Shown piece after piece: positions 1-8,986 of a DNA stretch of 56,156 bases. Position 1 is the stretch's first letter; every line of letters starts with the position of its first letter. The translations under genes were made by a program, and so were the position numbers. Below the pieces are notes generated by a model, which was given only the letters and a program-made list of their open reading frames with translations, ran no database searches and was not told where the DNA came from. The DNA is taken from contig JAQGDQ010002419.1 of NCBI GenBank assembly GCA_030141605.1, forward strand, positions 1 through 56,156, given 5' to 3'. The stretch comes from Tubiluchus corallicola. Lineage: Eukaryota > Priapulida > Priapulimorpha > Priapulimorphida > Tubiluchidae.

Positions 1-299
1 ACATAACCTACACAAGATACTTTTCCCTCTTCGTTTACAAGTAGACGAAACAAAAATTTTTCTTTTTTCCTTTTTTTATATTTATAGGCAAATAAAAGTG
101 TTTCTAATTCCTGATTAATATAGTTAATAGAAGTTTTCAGTTTAGGTAATTGAGTTGGAACCGAAAGTGTTTCTTCCCCTTCTGATAGATGCTTAAGCAA
201 ATTACAATCATTACTATCATTATTAAAATAGTAGTATGTTTTTTGTGAAAAGAGGTTGATGCTATTAGATAATATGAGAATGAGCACTAATTTTTTCAT
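1..299 (-). CDS. Partial secreted protein, 3' end beyond window
   Basis: An open frame of about 99 codons runs from an ATG at 297-299 off the left edge of the window, so its C-terminus is missing. The first ~19 residues (MKKLVLILILSNSINLFSQ) are a clear Sec signal peptide ending in SQ, as in many Bacteroidota exported proteins. The last visible residues (FLFRLLVNEEGKVSCVGYV) resemble the beta-strand pattern of a TonB C-terminal domain, but this is weak. The frame is continuous, without a stop, with the orphan RHS-tip remnant upstream (to about 643). The signal peptide argues for a separate gene. By position directly behind a toxin-tip remnant it may be that cassette's immunity gene; this is inference only. 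Confidence 0.6.
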   Translation of the reverse strand, partial: MKKLVLILILSNSINLFSQKTYYYFNNDSNDCNLLKHLSEGEETLSVPTQLPKLKTSINYINQELETLLFAYKYKKRKKEKFLFRLLVNEEGKVSCVGY

Positions 300-318
300 T
301 AATTTATAGTTTTTGATT

Positions 319-643
319 TCACCATTTCCATCTATAATTTTAAGAGCATCTGCTGGGTCTATTGAGCTAAATGGACCCACAGAAATATTTATTCCATCAC
401 CAGTAGCGGAAGAGCGTCCCCACCAATCATCTTTTGTAGATGCAGAATTTACATTAACTTCTGTTCCACTAAAACCAGTCACTATATCTTGTAAATTTGC
501 TAACCCTCCAAAGAAATACCCCCGGTTTTGTAGTTTAGAATTCCCCAACTTACCGAAGTATCCTCATTCACCCTGACTGAAATTGTAAGAACCAAAGCCC
601 AAACTCATTGAAAAATCCGTTTGCCCTCCACTATTAATATCCT
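319..643 (-). pseudogene. Orphan RHS C-terminal tip remnant
   Basis: This ~325-bp stretch is a near copy of 3401-3713, which encodes about residues 984-1087 of the intact RHS protein. It has no start codon of its own. A TGG-to-TGA change creates an in-frame stop where the intact copy reads GEWGYFGK. The right edge joins at the short repeat CCTCCACT, which occurs twice in the intact gene (near 3708 and 3729). The left edge diverges after the codons for DGNG and runs in frame into the next gene. This is the expected remains of a displaced RHS tip: recombination has removed the core and left the variable end. It fills most of the gene-free interval 300-711. Confidence 0.85.
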
Positions 644-711
644 AATACACCTGTAATATATAAAATATTAGTAGAAACTCTTATTATACATTGCATATTA
701 TTTTTAATTAT

Positions 712-1218
712 TTATTTGAATTTAATTTCTTTCTCACGTGAAGGAAAAATAATGAATAGACCATCATTACTAATTGTTACTACTATAGCTCCATAAAGAC
801 GCTTATCTGTTATAGCGTTAAATTTTTTTATATTTCTCTTTGAAGGATAAGTAAGTTTTGTCTTTTCCGGTAAAAGCCTATTTACAAAATCTTCATTGGG
901 ACTAATGTAAAATTCTTTGTTCTCTTCTATAATATTTAAGAAACTTCCTTGATAAATAACACCTTTCTTTATAAGGGTGTCTTGTGTTAGATATTTATCC
1001 GATTTTATATAAAAAAGATAATAAACAAAAAAAGTATCATTTGAATGTTCTACAACATAATACGTCGGAAAAAAAGAACGACACTTGACAAAATAATGAC
1101 TTGTATCCGTAAGATATATTTTGTCTATTTCTATATATCTATTGTTTTGGCTAAAACAATCGTATCCAAATAAATGTAAAAAGATAAATAACTTAATAAT
1201 TGATAATAGGTGCTGCAT
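712..1218 (-). CDS. Small secreted protein, putative immunity, copy 1
   Basis: 168 residues from the ATG at 1216-1218. A TTG nine bases upstream would add three residues, but the ATG gives a cleaner signal peptide (first ~24 residues, ending CFSQ). The mature part is rich in aromatic and charged residues, with no family I recognise. This is the copy farthest from the RHS gene. Its front half matches copies 2 and 3. Its C-terminal third differs from all the others (RLLPEK versus SFLPEK, and a different tail from GAIVVTISNDG onward). It therefore represents one of two parental versions. An immunity role is inferred from its position behind an RHS tip and from repeated duplication, not from any domain. 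Confidence 0.7.
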   Translation of the reverse strand: MQHLLSIIKLFIFLHLFGYDCFSQNNRYIEIDKIYLTDTSHYFVKCRSFFPTYYVVEHSNDTFFVYYLFYIKSDKYLTQDTLIKKGVIYQGSFLNIIEENKEFYISPNEDFVNRLLPEKTKLTYPSKRNIKKFNAITDKRLYGAIVVTISNDGLFIIFPSREKEIKFK

Positions 1219-1359
1219 ACATTCCAATTTGTCTTGTTAATAATTGAAGATTTAAAAATAATTACCTCCACTATTAATATCCTAATACACCTCTAATATA
1301 TAAAATATTAGTAGAAACTCTTATTATACATTGTATTATTTTTAATTATTTATTTGAAT

Positions 1360-1854
1360 TTAAATACTTTCACGTAAACAATAAATAAAGAATCGACCAT
1401 CATTACTAGTTTTTACTGCTATAGTTCCATAAAGACGCTTATCTGTCATAGCGTTAAATCTTTTTATATTTCTCTTTGAAGGATAAGTAAGTTTTGTCTT
1501 TTCCGGTAAAAAGCTATTTACAAAATCTTCATTGGGACTAATGTAAAATTCTTTGTTCTCTTCTATAATATTTAAGAAACTTCCTTGATAAATAACACCT
1601 TTCTTTATAAGGGTGTCTTGTGTTAGATATTTATCCGATTTTATATAAAAAAGATAATAAACAAAAAAAGTATCATTTGAATGTTCTACAACATAATACG
1701 TCGGAAAAAAAGAACGACACTTGACAAAATAATGACTTGTATCCGTAAGATATATTTTGTCTATTTCTATATATCTATTGTTTTGGCTAAAACAATCGTA
1801 TCCAAATAAATGTAAAAAGATAAATAACTTAATAATTGATAATAGGTGCTGCAT
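1360..1854 (-). CDS. Small secreted protein, putative immunity, copy 2 (3' frameshift)
   Basis: Nearly identical to copy 3 through the body. Its front half is like copy 1 and its back half like copy 4, so it is a hybrid. A 2-bp deletion near 1371 (CTTTCACG here, CTTTCTCACG in copy 3) shifts the frame at the very end: the last residues become RESI and the protein is about four residues shorter than its sister copies. The signal peptide and most of the protein are unaffected, so it may still be functional. The downstream spacer has a second 2-bp deletion near 1334. Confidence 0.7.
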   Translation of the reverse strand: MQHLLSIIKLFIFLHLFGYDCFSQNNRYIEIDKIYLTDTSHYFVKCRSFFPTYYVVEHSNDTFFVYYLFYIKSDKYLTQDTLIKKGVIYQGSFLNIIEENKEFYISPNEDFVNSFLPEKTKLTYPSKRNIKRFNAMTDKRLYGTIAVKTSNDGRFFIYCLRESI

Positions 1855-1987
1855 ACATTCCAATTTGTCTTGTTAATAATTGAAGATTTAAAAATAATTA
1901 CCTCCACTATTAATATCCTAATACACCTCTAATATATAAAATATTAGTAGAAACTCTTATTATACATTGCATATTATTTTTAATTAT

Positions 1988-2494
1988 TTATTTGAATTTA
2001 AATACTTTCTCACGTAAACAATAAATAAAGAATCGACCATCATTACTAGTTTTTACTGCTATAGTTCCATAAAGACGCTTATCTGTCATAGCGTTAAATC
2101 TTTTTATATTTCTCTTTGAAGGATAAGTAAGTTTTGTCTTTTCCGGTAAAAAGCTATTTACAAAATCTTCATTGGGACTAATGTAAAATTCTTTGTTCTC
2201 TTCTATAATATTTAAGAAACTTCCTTGATAAATAACACCTTTCTTTATAAGGGTGTCTTGTGTTAGATATTTATCCGATTTTATATAAAAAAGATAATAA
2301 ACAAAAAAAGTATCATTTGAATGTTCTACAACATAATACGTCGGAAAAAAAGAACGACACTTGACAAAATAATGACTTGTATCCGTAAGATATATTTTGT
2401 CTATTTCTATATATCTATTGTTTTGGCTAAAACAATCGTATCCAAATAAATGTAAAAAGATAAATAACTTAATAATTGATAATAGGTGCTGCAT
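1988..2494 (-). CDS. Small secreted protein, putative immunity, copy 3
   Basis: 168 residues from the ATG, with the same signal peptide as the sister copies. The front half matches copy 1 (RSFFPT near residue 47, LFYIKS near residue 68). The back half matches copy 4 (SFLPEK, KRFNAMTDKRLYG, tail ending REKVFKFK). This chimeric structure is what unequal crossing over between a copy-1-like and a copy-4-like gene would give. No known domain is recognised; an immunity role is inferred from context. Confidence 0.7.
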   Translation of the reverse strand: MQHLLSIIKLFIFLHLFGYDCFSQNNRYIEIDKIYLTDTSHYFVKCRSFFPTYYVVEHSNDTFFVYYLFYIKSDKYLTQDTLIKKGVIYQGSFLNIIEENKEFYISPNEDFVNSFLPEKTKLTYPSKRNIKRFNAMTDKRLYGTIAVKTSNDGRFFIYCLREKVFKFK

Positions 2495-2627
2495 ACATTC
2501 CAATTTGTCTTGTTAATAATTGAAGATTTAAAAATAATTACCTCCACTATTAATATCCTAATACACCTCTAATATATAAAATATTAGTAGAAACTCTTAT
2601 TATACATTGCATATTATTTTTAATTAT

Positions 2628-3134
2628 TTATTTGAATTTAAATACTTTCTGACGTAAACAATAAATAAAGAATCGACCATCATTACTAGTTTTTACTGCT
2701 ATAGTTCCATAAAGACGCTTATCTGTCATAGCGTTAAATCTTTTTATATTTCTCTTTGAAGGATAAGTAAGTTTTGTCTTTTCCGGTAAAAAGCTATTTA
2801 CAAAATCTTCATTAGGACTAATGTAAAATTCTTTGTTCTCTTCTATAATATTTAAGAAACTTCCTTGATAAATAACACCTTTCTTTATAAGGGTGTCTTG
2901 TGTTAGATATTTATCCCAAAATAAATTATAAAAATAATAAACAAAAAAAGTATCATTTGAATGTTCTACAACATAATACCTTGGAAAAAGCATAGGACAC
3001 TTGACAAAATAATGACTTGTATCCGTAAGATATATTTTGTCTATTTCTATATATCTATTGTTTTGGCTAAAACAATCGTATCCAAATAAATGTAAAAAGA
3101 TAAATAACTTAATAATTGATAATAGGTGCTGCAT
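2628..3134 (-). CDS. Small secreted protein, putative immunity, copy 4 (RHS-adjacent)
   Basis: 168 residues from the ATG at 3132-3134. The start lies inside the last codons of the RHS gene (26-bp overlap in another frame), suggesting translational coupling, as expected for a toxin-immunity pair. It differs from copies 1-3 in two patches of the N-terminal half (PMLFPR near residue 47 and FYNLFW near residue 68) and is otherwise almost identical to copy 3, even at silent sites. As the copy next to the intact RHS tip it is the likeliest cognate partner. The signal peptide implies action outside the cytoplasm, in periplasm or outer membrane. No recognised domain. Confidence 0.75.
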   Translation of the reverse strand: MQHLLSIIKLFIFLHLFGYDCFSQNNRYIEIDKIYLTDTSHYFVKCPMLFPRYYVVEHSNDTFFVYYFYNLFWDKYLTQDTLIKKGVIYQGSFLNIIEENKEFYISPNEDFVNSFLPEKTKLTYPSKRNIKRFNAMTDKRLYGTIAVKTSNDGRFFIYCLRQKVFKFK

Positions 3135-6100
3135 ACATTCCAATTTGTCTTGTTAATAATTGAAGGTTTAAAATATGGGGATGAAGATTAAGGGGAAGTG
3201 TTGGTACTCCTACTGACCATAATGACCTTGAAACGTGATTAACACAACTAAATCCCAGTGCATTCCATTTTAATTCACCAACACCCCATAATCCATCTCC
3301 TAATTGTATATTATTAGTCATTTTCTGCATCATTTTAGAATTGACGTTTTGTAATTTTATCACCCAAGTTCCATCATTATTTGGAAAGTTAGGATAATCA
3401 CCATTTCCATCTATAATTTTAAGAGCATCTGATGGGCTCTCTATTGGGGAAGCTGGACCCACAGAAATATTTATTCCATCACCAGTAGCGGAAGAGTGTC
3501 CCCACCAATCATCTTCTGTAGATTCAGAATTTACATTAACTTCTGTTCCACTAAAACCAGTCACCATATCTTGTAAATTTGTTAACCCTCCAAAGAAATA
3601 CCCCCAGTTTTGTAGTTTAGAATTCCCCGACTTACCGAAGTATCCCCATTCACCCTGACTGAAATTGTAAGAACCAAAGCCCAAACTCATTGAAAAATCC
3701 GTTTGCCCTCCACTCAACAAATGATTACCTCCACTATTTATGCTAGAACCACCCGCAATAGCCAAAGTATTCGCAAAAGGAATGCCACTACCTGCTATAG
3801 CTGCTCCTGTCACCGCACTTGCTCCTCCTATTATATACCCAAACATTTCCCAACCTTTAGCATCATTAGCCTCTCCTATCTTGTAGCCACTATATCCTCC
3901 TATTATTGCTCCTACAACGGCTGCTGCTAAAAATATCCACTCCCCATCAGGATCTACAAACATCATAGGGCTATTGCCCATAGCTTGGTAAGGTGAGTGC
4001 ATCTGCAAAGCAGGATCTACTGCAAACCACCTTCCCAAATTAGCATCGTACTGTCGTGCGTGAAAATCGTGCAAGTTAATATTAAAATACTCCAAATGCT
4101 CCTTGCCCGTGTAGAGGTATTGGCTTTTTACATTATCAGGTAGTTCATTTCTACTTAGTTTCTCTATCGTTTGTCCATAAGGGTAGTAAGCCGTTTCTTG
4201 TAGCACCTCGCCCTTGTTGTCAGCAACTACTCGTGTATGCCCCAAGTGGTCGGTGAGTAACACTGCCTTTGTGTCCTCTTCCTCACCCTTCAAGGTATAG
4301 CCTAAAGGGTTACTCACAAGTACAAGCGTATCATTAATATACAGATACGCACCTTGATAATCGTATTTTAGCAAGAGGCTATCGTTTTTGTTAAATATCT
4401 CACGTCTTAAAAGTGAGCCATCCGCTATGTAGGTGTTTACTATCTTTCCTTTGCCTACTACCTCCATTGTATCAGGTAGGTTGATGTCGTTGTAGCTAAT
4501 ACGTAGTCCCTTGTAGCTATCCTCCACCAAGTTACCCAACTCATCATAAGTATAAGTGCCTAGCACTTCTTCGGGTGTTTGGTCTTTTTCATCGTGCGTT
4601 CTGCGTAGGTTCTCTTGTATGGCAAGGGTGTCTTTTAGGTCTATAATGCCGTCACCATCCGCATCCATATAGCTAAACTGTGGGGTACTGGTAATAGTTG
4701 TGTAGGGCTTCCACTCCGTGCCTTGCTCATCTTCGTCCCTTGGGGTGGCTGTGCTTCCATAGTGCAAGCCCAATGGCAATATGTCGGCTGGCTCTACTAA
4801 GCCGCTATTGTCCATATCACCCGGATATACTGTTATCTTTTGCAGGCTTTTACGGTGTAGAGTGGTGAGTTGGTTGCCCGTGTATTCATACTCCAAATCA
4901 TCCAAGTCGCCATACACTTCATTACGTAGATGTCCCTTGCGGTGTAGGGTAGTAATGTTCCCGTGTTTGTCGTAAGAGTAAGCTGTGTTGTAAGTGTTCT
5001 CCTCTTTTGTGTCTTGGTAGTAGATAGCTCTTGTCAGTTGGTTAGCATCGTCATAAGAGAAGGCATAGCCTGATAGGGGTGTGTTTTTGGTCTTCCACTC
5101 CATAGCTGTAATGTTGCCGTTGTACATAGGGGTGTTGCTCATATACTCGTGAGGCTCGTCATACTCTATCCTTTCGTAAAAAAGCTGTTCGTTTTTGTCG
5201 TTGTTAGTTTCTATTTGGGTAAGGCGGTAGTGGAAGTCGTAATGGTAGTTTGTTCTTATTTGTCCTTCATACAGTCGTTCATAGCTTTTGTTGCCTTTTT
5301 CATCGTAGCGGTAATAGGCTATTTCATAGGTGTTTTTGTCTCCCTGCTCTTGGTAGTGGATGGATTTCAACATGTCGTTGTGGTAGTATTGGTAATCCTT
5401 ACGTGCAAAGTGTTGCTTGTCAAAGTCTAAGAAGTTTTTGTAGGTAAATAGTTGTCTTACTCTGCCATCGAAATGGTAGTTGGTAAATACTGCGTCTATT
5501 CCGCCTATGTTGTTGGAGGAGAAGGATTGTACTACTCTGTTGTATTTGTCGTAGTATATTACGCTTTCTATCCATTGGTCGGTGCCAAGTATGCGGGTTC
5601 GTGTGCCTGTTACTTGTGTCTTTACGTTGTGATAGGGCTTGCCAAGGGGTTCGTAGGGTGGTGCTGACTGTGCAAAGGGGAAGTCGTAGTCGTCGTAGTG
5701 GGTTTCTGATAGGGGTATCTTTTTTCCGTCTTTTTTTATGCCTGTGGCTATTACGCGGCTGTAGCGGTCGTAGTCTATGTAGGAGGTGTTGCCTTCTGTG
5801 TCTTCTTCTTCTATCAGTCTGTCTAAGTGGTCGTAGCTAAGGTGTATGGTACCTGCTTGTGGTATGTGTTTGCGGATAAGGCGTCCTTTTTTGTCGTGGA
5901 TGAATTGATAGACGTAATGGTGATTGTTGATATCTCCTTTGGATAGTGGGGGGAGTATGGCGGTAAGGTTGCCATAGTGAAAGTCGTAGTAGTAGAGTGT
6001 GGTTAGGGTTTCTTTGTTTATCTGGCTTTCTCTTTTGAATAGTTGACCTTTGTATGAGGTGTATGTGGTGTGTTGTATGCCTTGAGGGTCGGTGGTACTG

Positions 6101-6663
6101 ACTATGCTTATGTAGCCGGGGGGGTATTTTTTGTCTTCGTATTTTTCGGTGAATGCGTCATATTCTTTGTGTAGGAAGATGTCGGTGTTGGCGTAGCGTT
6201 CAATTTTGGTAGTGTGGTTTGTGCCTATTTGGTATTTCTGTCCAAAGCCACCTTGTTCTATTACTTGACCGCGTGGGTTGAATATGCTTTGTGCGCTGGG
6301 TATGTCTGTGTGGGCTTGGTTTAGTATGTTTTCCCAGTTGTGTAGGTAGTCGCCTTTGATGTTGAGTTGCATTGGCATATAGCTAAAGGGTTGTCTGCCT
6401 GCTATGTCGTATTTATGAAATTCTATGTGGTCGTTTTGGTAGATGGAGGCGTTCAGGTGGTTGGTTTGTAGGGGGCGGTCGGCTCCATCGGTGTAGATAA
6501 TGGTGGTTGAGGCTGCTGCTGGGTTGGTGGTATTGCTTAGCTCATAGGCACTCATCCCTGATACTTTTGCTCGTTTTATGCGCACGTAGTTTTGGTCTCG
6601 GCTCTGCGGGTACAGAACGCTGCACAAGTGCAGAAAGGCCAAGAGTAAAGCAATGGGTCTCAT
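3109..6663 (-). CDS. RHS/YD-repeat protein with dockerin-like insert and variable tip
   Basis: 1184 residues with an N-terminal signal peptide (first ~20 residues). An N-terminal part like the DUF6443 class is followed by many YD repeats (for example YDRYSRVIATG, YDDANQLTRAIYY). At about 611-690 there are two calcium-loop-like segments (PGDMDNSGLVEPADILPLG and DADGDGIIDLKDTLAI), a dockerin-like pair inside the YD region. The RHS core lies at about 800-906 (DHLGHTRVV, YPYGQ, YTGKE, RQYDANLGRWFAVDP, ending DPDGEW). The tip (about 907-1184) has a glycine-rich hydrophobic stretch and then an unidentified domain with a conspicuous Cys (FSCVNHVSR, about 1140) and His (LHPHIL, about 1161-1163). A polymorphic-toxin role is inferred from this architecture and the small genes behind it. 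There is no T9SS domain, and the tip activity is unknown. Confidence 0.85.
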   Translation of the reverse strand: MRPIALLLAFLHLCSVLYPQSRDQNYVRIKRAKVSGMSAYELSNTTNPAAASTTIIYTDGADRPLQTNHLNASIYQNDHIEFHKYDIAGRQPFSYMPMQLNIKGDYLHNWENILNQAHTDIPSAQSIFNPRGQVIEQGGFGQKYQIGTNHTTKIERYANTDIFLHKEYDAFTEKYEDKKYPPGYISIVSTTDPQGIQHTTYTSYKGQLFKRESQINKETLTTLYYYDFHYGNLTAILPPLSKGDINNHHYVYQFIHDKKGRLIRKHIPQAGTIHLSYDHLDRLIEEEDTEGNTSYIDYDRYSRVIATGIKKDGKKIPLSETHYDDYDFPFAQSAPPYEPLGKPYHNVKTQVTGTRTRILGTDQWIESVIYYDKYNRVVQSFSSNNIGGIDAVFTNYHFDGRVRQLFTYKNFLDFDKQHFARKDYQYYHNDMLKSIHYQEQGDKNTYEIAYYRYDEKGNKSYERLYEGQIRTNYHYDFHYRLTQIETNNDKNEQLFYERIEYDEPHEYMSNTPMYNGNITAMEWKTKNTPLSGYAFSYDDANQLTRAIYYQDTKEENTYNTAYSYDKHGNITTLHRKGHLRNEVYGDLDDLEYEYTGNQLTTLHRKSLQKITVYPGDMDNSGLVEPADILPLGLHYGSTATPRDEDEQGTEWKPYTTITSTPQFSYMDADGDGIIDLKDTLAIQENLRRTHDEKDQTPEEVLGTYTYDELGNLVEDSYKGLRISYNDINLPDTMEVVGKGKIVNTYIADGSLLRREIFNKNDSLLLKYDYQGAYLYINDTLVLVSNPLGYTLKGEEEDTKAVLLTDHLGHTRVVADNKGEVLQETAYYPYGQTIEKLSRNELPDNVKSQYLYTGKEHLEYFNINLHDFHARQYDANLGRWFAVDPALQMHSPYQAMGNSPMMFVDPDGEWIFLAAAVVGAIIGGYSGYKIGEANDAKGWEMFGYIIGGASAVTGAAIAGSGIPFANTLAIAGGSSINSGGNHLLSGGQTDFSMSLGFGSYNFSQGEWGYFGKSGNSKLQNWGYFFGGLTNLQDMVTGFSGTEVNVNSESTEDDWWGHSSATGDGINISVGPASPIESPSDALKIIDGNGDYPNFPNNDGTWVIKLQNVNSKMMQKMTNNIQLGDGLWGVGELKWNALGFSCVNHVSRSLWSVGVPTLPLNLHPHILNLQLLTRQIGMYAAPIINY

Positions 6664-6679
6664 CTCTTTTATTGTTTGT

Positions 6680-8941
6680 TTATTTAACTCTCATTATAAA
6701 GGCTAATACGTAGTAGGGAGGTATAATATCAAAATTATCAGTAGTTACTTTGTCTGCTGGCGATTTTAACCCGTCCTCTCCTCCATTGCTTACTCTACCA
6801 CTAAAAGAACTATTCGGGTGGGTGTGTCTATCTTCATTATTCTCAGATGTAGTAGTAGCATCTCTGGTTTCATGAACTCCTCTATCAGAGCTCCTGCTAC
6901 CTCCTGTCTTTCTATTAGATGGAGTGGATTCATAAGTATGTGTATGACTCCCTGAAGAGGTTATATGTATACTTGCGTCATTGCCTCTTACAGAATGATG
7001 ATGTTTAGGAATATGATTCTTAGATAATCTAAATGTAGCTGTAGAGCTACTGCTGCCTCCTTCTGCATTCACATTGTTATAATCACCACTGGCAGCATCA
7101 TACGCCACAATAAACCTACCACTTAAGTTGGGGGTCGTTATGAGTGAACCATTAATATCCGTGTCTGTTCTACCATCACACAAAGCCCACCCATCAGGTA
7201 TAGTATTAGGGTCTCCGCTCCACATTATAATGCCTCCTATGGGTATGGTGCCGTAGCCTACAAATTGTCCTTGTGTTTCAATATTGTCTTCTGCTATTAT
7301 TTTGCCTTCTGTGGCAATATCATTGGCAGTTTGTATGCTTTCTACAAAAAGGGTATCTACTTCTACATTGGAAGATATTACTCCATCTACCCTTACTACT
7401 TCACTTACTATTAATGTATCAGCAATAATGCTACTTGTTTCTAAGTTTTCTACTTTCACATAGTTTTGTTCAAAGTCGCCCTCTATGAGTGTGTTGGTTC
7501 CACTGCCTATCATTAGTTTGTTGCTTTCGTTATTTAGGTTCTGCCCTACTTTGTTACCTATTACTATGTTGTTGTAGCCATTGTTCCCTTGTGCTGCTTT
7601 GTCTCCTATGTATATATTGCTACCACCTGTTGTATTGCTTTTGCCTGCTTCGTTGCCAATAAACACATTGCCACTAGCCGACAAGCTATTTAGCCCTGCA
7701 CGGTAGCCTATAGCTATGTTGTCATTGTTGGAAGTAGCATCTGGGTTTATACCTTGCAGTGCCTCTGTGCCAATAACTACATTTCGCTCTCCACTGCTTT
7801 TTTCGGCTGCTTTGCTACCTATCACCACACTATAATTGTTTGCTCCTTCTCGACTAGCGTATTTTCCTATGACTACTGCACCTGTGCTGTTTTTTGCTTT
7901 GGATGCTTTACTACCTACAATTACATTATCAGAGGATAGTGTATATTTCCCTGCCTCGTCGCCTACAATTACATTGTGTGAGCCAGCGGAATTTAATTGC
8001 CCTGCCTCTGTACCTATCATTACATTAGAGGTAGAGGCTTGTGTGGTGTTTTGTCCTGCTCTTTTACCTACAAAGGTGTTGCGTTCGCCTTGTTCTCCAC
8101 TGTTAATCTTTTCTGAGCCTATCAATACGTTGGTAGTATCTATCTCTATACTGCCTGCTATCATATCTTCTAAGGCTTGATTGTTGAGACGGTAAGGCTC
8201 GTTCCACGCTCCATAAGTAGTATCGCCATTTATATCTATTTCTATAAGGCGCAACTTTGCCCATAGGTCGCCTTCCTTTCGTTCTAAGGTCCAATTAGAA
8301 GTAGCCGCACTATCAGGAGCATACATCTTTTCAACTGAGCAAGGGTCTATGGTTACCTCCAATTTACCATCCACTATTTGCAGTGTATTACCCAATACTA
8401 CGCCTCCTCTGGTGCTATGGCTAGCAATAGGTAGTTCATAATAGTTGGCATTGTTTTCTACCGAAAGTAGTTTGGCCAACAAACTATCAGCAAAGTTATT
8501 GTCCGAGTATGTAGCACGATGCTCTATGCCTAGTAGCTTTTGATAGAGGCTATCTATAAAGTTATGCTCAGTGTAGTTCAGACTGTCTAACTTGATTTTA
8601 AGAACGTAAGTAAAATTTTCTTCGGAGTACTTAATACTGTCTAACTTTTCTTTGTGAGAAGTTGTGAAGTTGTGGTCGGTTTGTGAGGTGGCTCTTAGGT
8701 AGATAACACCTTCGCCTTGTTGCCCTTGATAGATTTCTAATCCATCCTCGCCTTCTGCTTTTATCTCATAATTGTAGGTAGCATTGATAAGGTCTTTAAA
8801 ATCCTGTCCATTGGGTTTACTACCATCTTGAAACTTGGAGTGTAATTCACTGGGGGTTTTTCTCTCTATTTGAGAATAAGCAGTGGTGTTAAGGAACACA
8901 AAAGCAATAGCAACTGCAAAAAATTTCACTGTATTTTTCAT
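6680..8941 (-). CDS. Secreted phage-tail-fibre-like protein with collar domain
   Basis: 753 residues from the ATG at 8939-8941 (a TTG two codons upstream is less likely), with a signal peptide ending AYSQ. Residues ~90-190 hold four ~25-residue repeats of the type HNFxxSLxxKLxxIE, familiar from phage tail fibres. The middle (~270-480) has many repeats such as NVIVGDEAGKYT and NVVIGTEAL, like the left-handed coil heads of trimeric autotransporters. The C-terminus (~580-753) is a tail-collar-like domain (PIGGIIMWSG, IPDGWALCDG, TPNLSGRFIVAYD, a His-rich HIPKHHHSV, ending IIPPYYVLAFIMRVK). It is probably a trimeric fibre exported to the surface. It starts 46 bp after the YD-protein gene and ends 16 bp before the RHS gene, so all three look co-transcribed. 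No other phage genes are nearby. Confidence 0.8.
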   Translation of the reverse strand: MKNTVKFFAVAIAFVFLNTTAYSQIERKTPSELHSKFQDGSKPNGQDFKDLINATYNYEIKAEGEDGLEIYQGQQGEGVIYLRATSQTDHNFTTSHKEKLDSIKYSEENFTYVLKIKLDSLNYTEHNFIDSLYQKLLGIEHRATYSDNNFADSLLAKLLSVENNANYYELPIASHSTRGGVVLGNTLQIVDGKLEVTIDPCSVEKMYAPDSAATSNWTLERKEGDLWAKLRLIEIDINGDTTYGAWNEPYRLNNQALEDMIAGSIEIDTTNVLIGSEKINSGEQGERNTFVGKRAGQNTTQASTSNVMIGTEAGQLNSAGSHNVIVGDEAGKYTLSSDNVIVGSKASKAKNSTGAVVIGKYASREGANNYSVVIGSKAAEKSSGERNVVIGTEALQGINPDATSNNDNIAIGYRAGLNSLSASGNVFIGNEAGKSNTTGGSNIYIGDKAAQGNNGYNNIVIGNKVGQNLNNESNKLMIGSGTNTLIEGDFEQNYVKVENLETSSIIADTLIVSEVVRVDGVISSNVEVDTLFVESIQTANDIATEGKIIAEDNIETQGQFVGYGTIPIGGIIMWSGDPNTIPDGWALCDGRTDTDINGSLITTPNLSGRFIVAYDAASGDYNNVNAEGGSSSSTATFRLSKNHIPKHHHSVRGNDASIHITSSGSHTHTYESTPSNRKTGGSRSSDRGVHETRDATTTSENNEDRHTHPNSSFSGRVSNGGEDGLKSPADKVTTDNFDIIPPYYVLAFIMRVK

Positions 8942-8986
8942 TATCAAATTCTGTTTTATTGGTGTATATTTATATTTTTTTCATTT

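Larger units (their letters stand above)
644..3170 (-). repeat. Four-copy tandem array, ~640-bp period
   Basis: Four tandem units each hold one small secreted-protein gene and a spacer of about 125-140 bp. Start-to-start distances are 636, 640 and 640 bp; the short unit lacks 2 bp in the spacer and 2 bp in the gene end. Each spacer carries a scar of the RHS gene: a stretch like the codons for NSGGN, followed directly by the last ~20 codons of the RHS frame (LNLQLLTRQIGMYAAPIINY). So each unit is a collapsed RHS-tip plus small-gene cassette from which nearly all of the tip has been deleted. Confidence 0.9.

Noticed and set aside
3132-3143. TTG start for the small tandem genes
   Set aside because: The ATG nine bases later gives a better signal peptide in all four copies.
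644-3170. Possible CRISPR or other short-repeat array
   Set aside because: The repeat period is about 640 bp and each unit contains a gene; there are no short repeats with unique spacers.
5149-5840. Long plus-strand frames antisense to the RHS gene
   Set aside because: They are low-complexity translations of the YD region with no starts, ribosome-binding sites or protein-like composition.
6680-8941. Prophage remnant
   Set aside because: Despite tail-fibre and collar features, the gene has a signal peptide and sits in an RHS operon with no other phage genes, integrase or attachment site.
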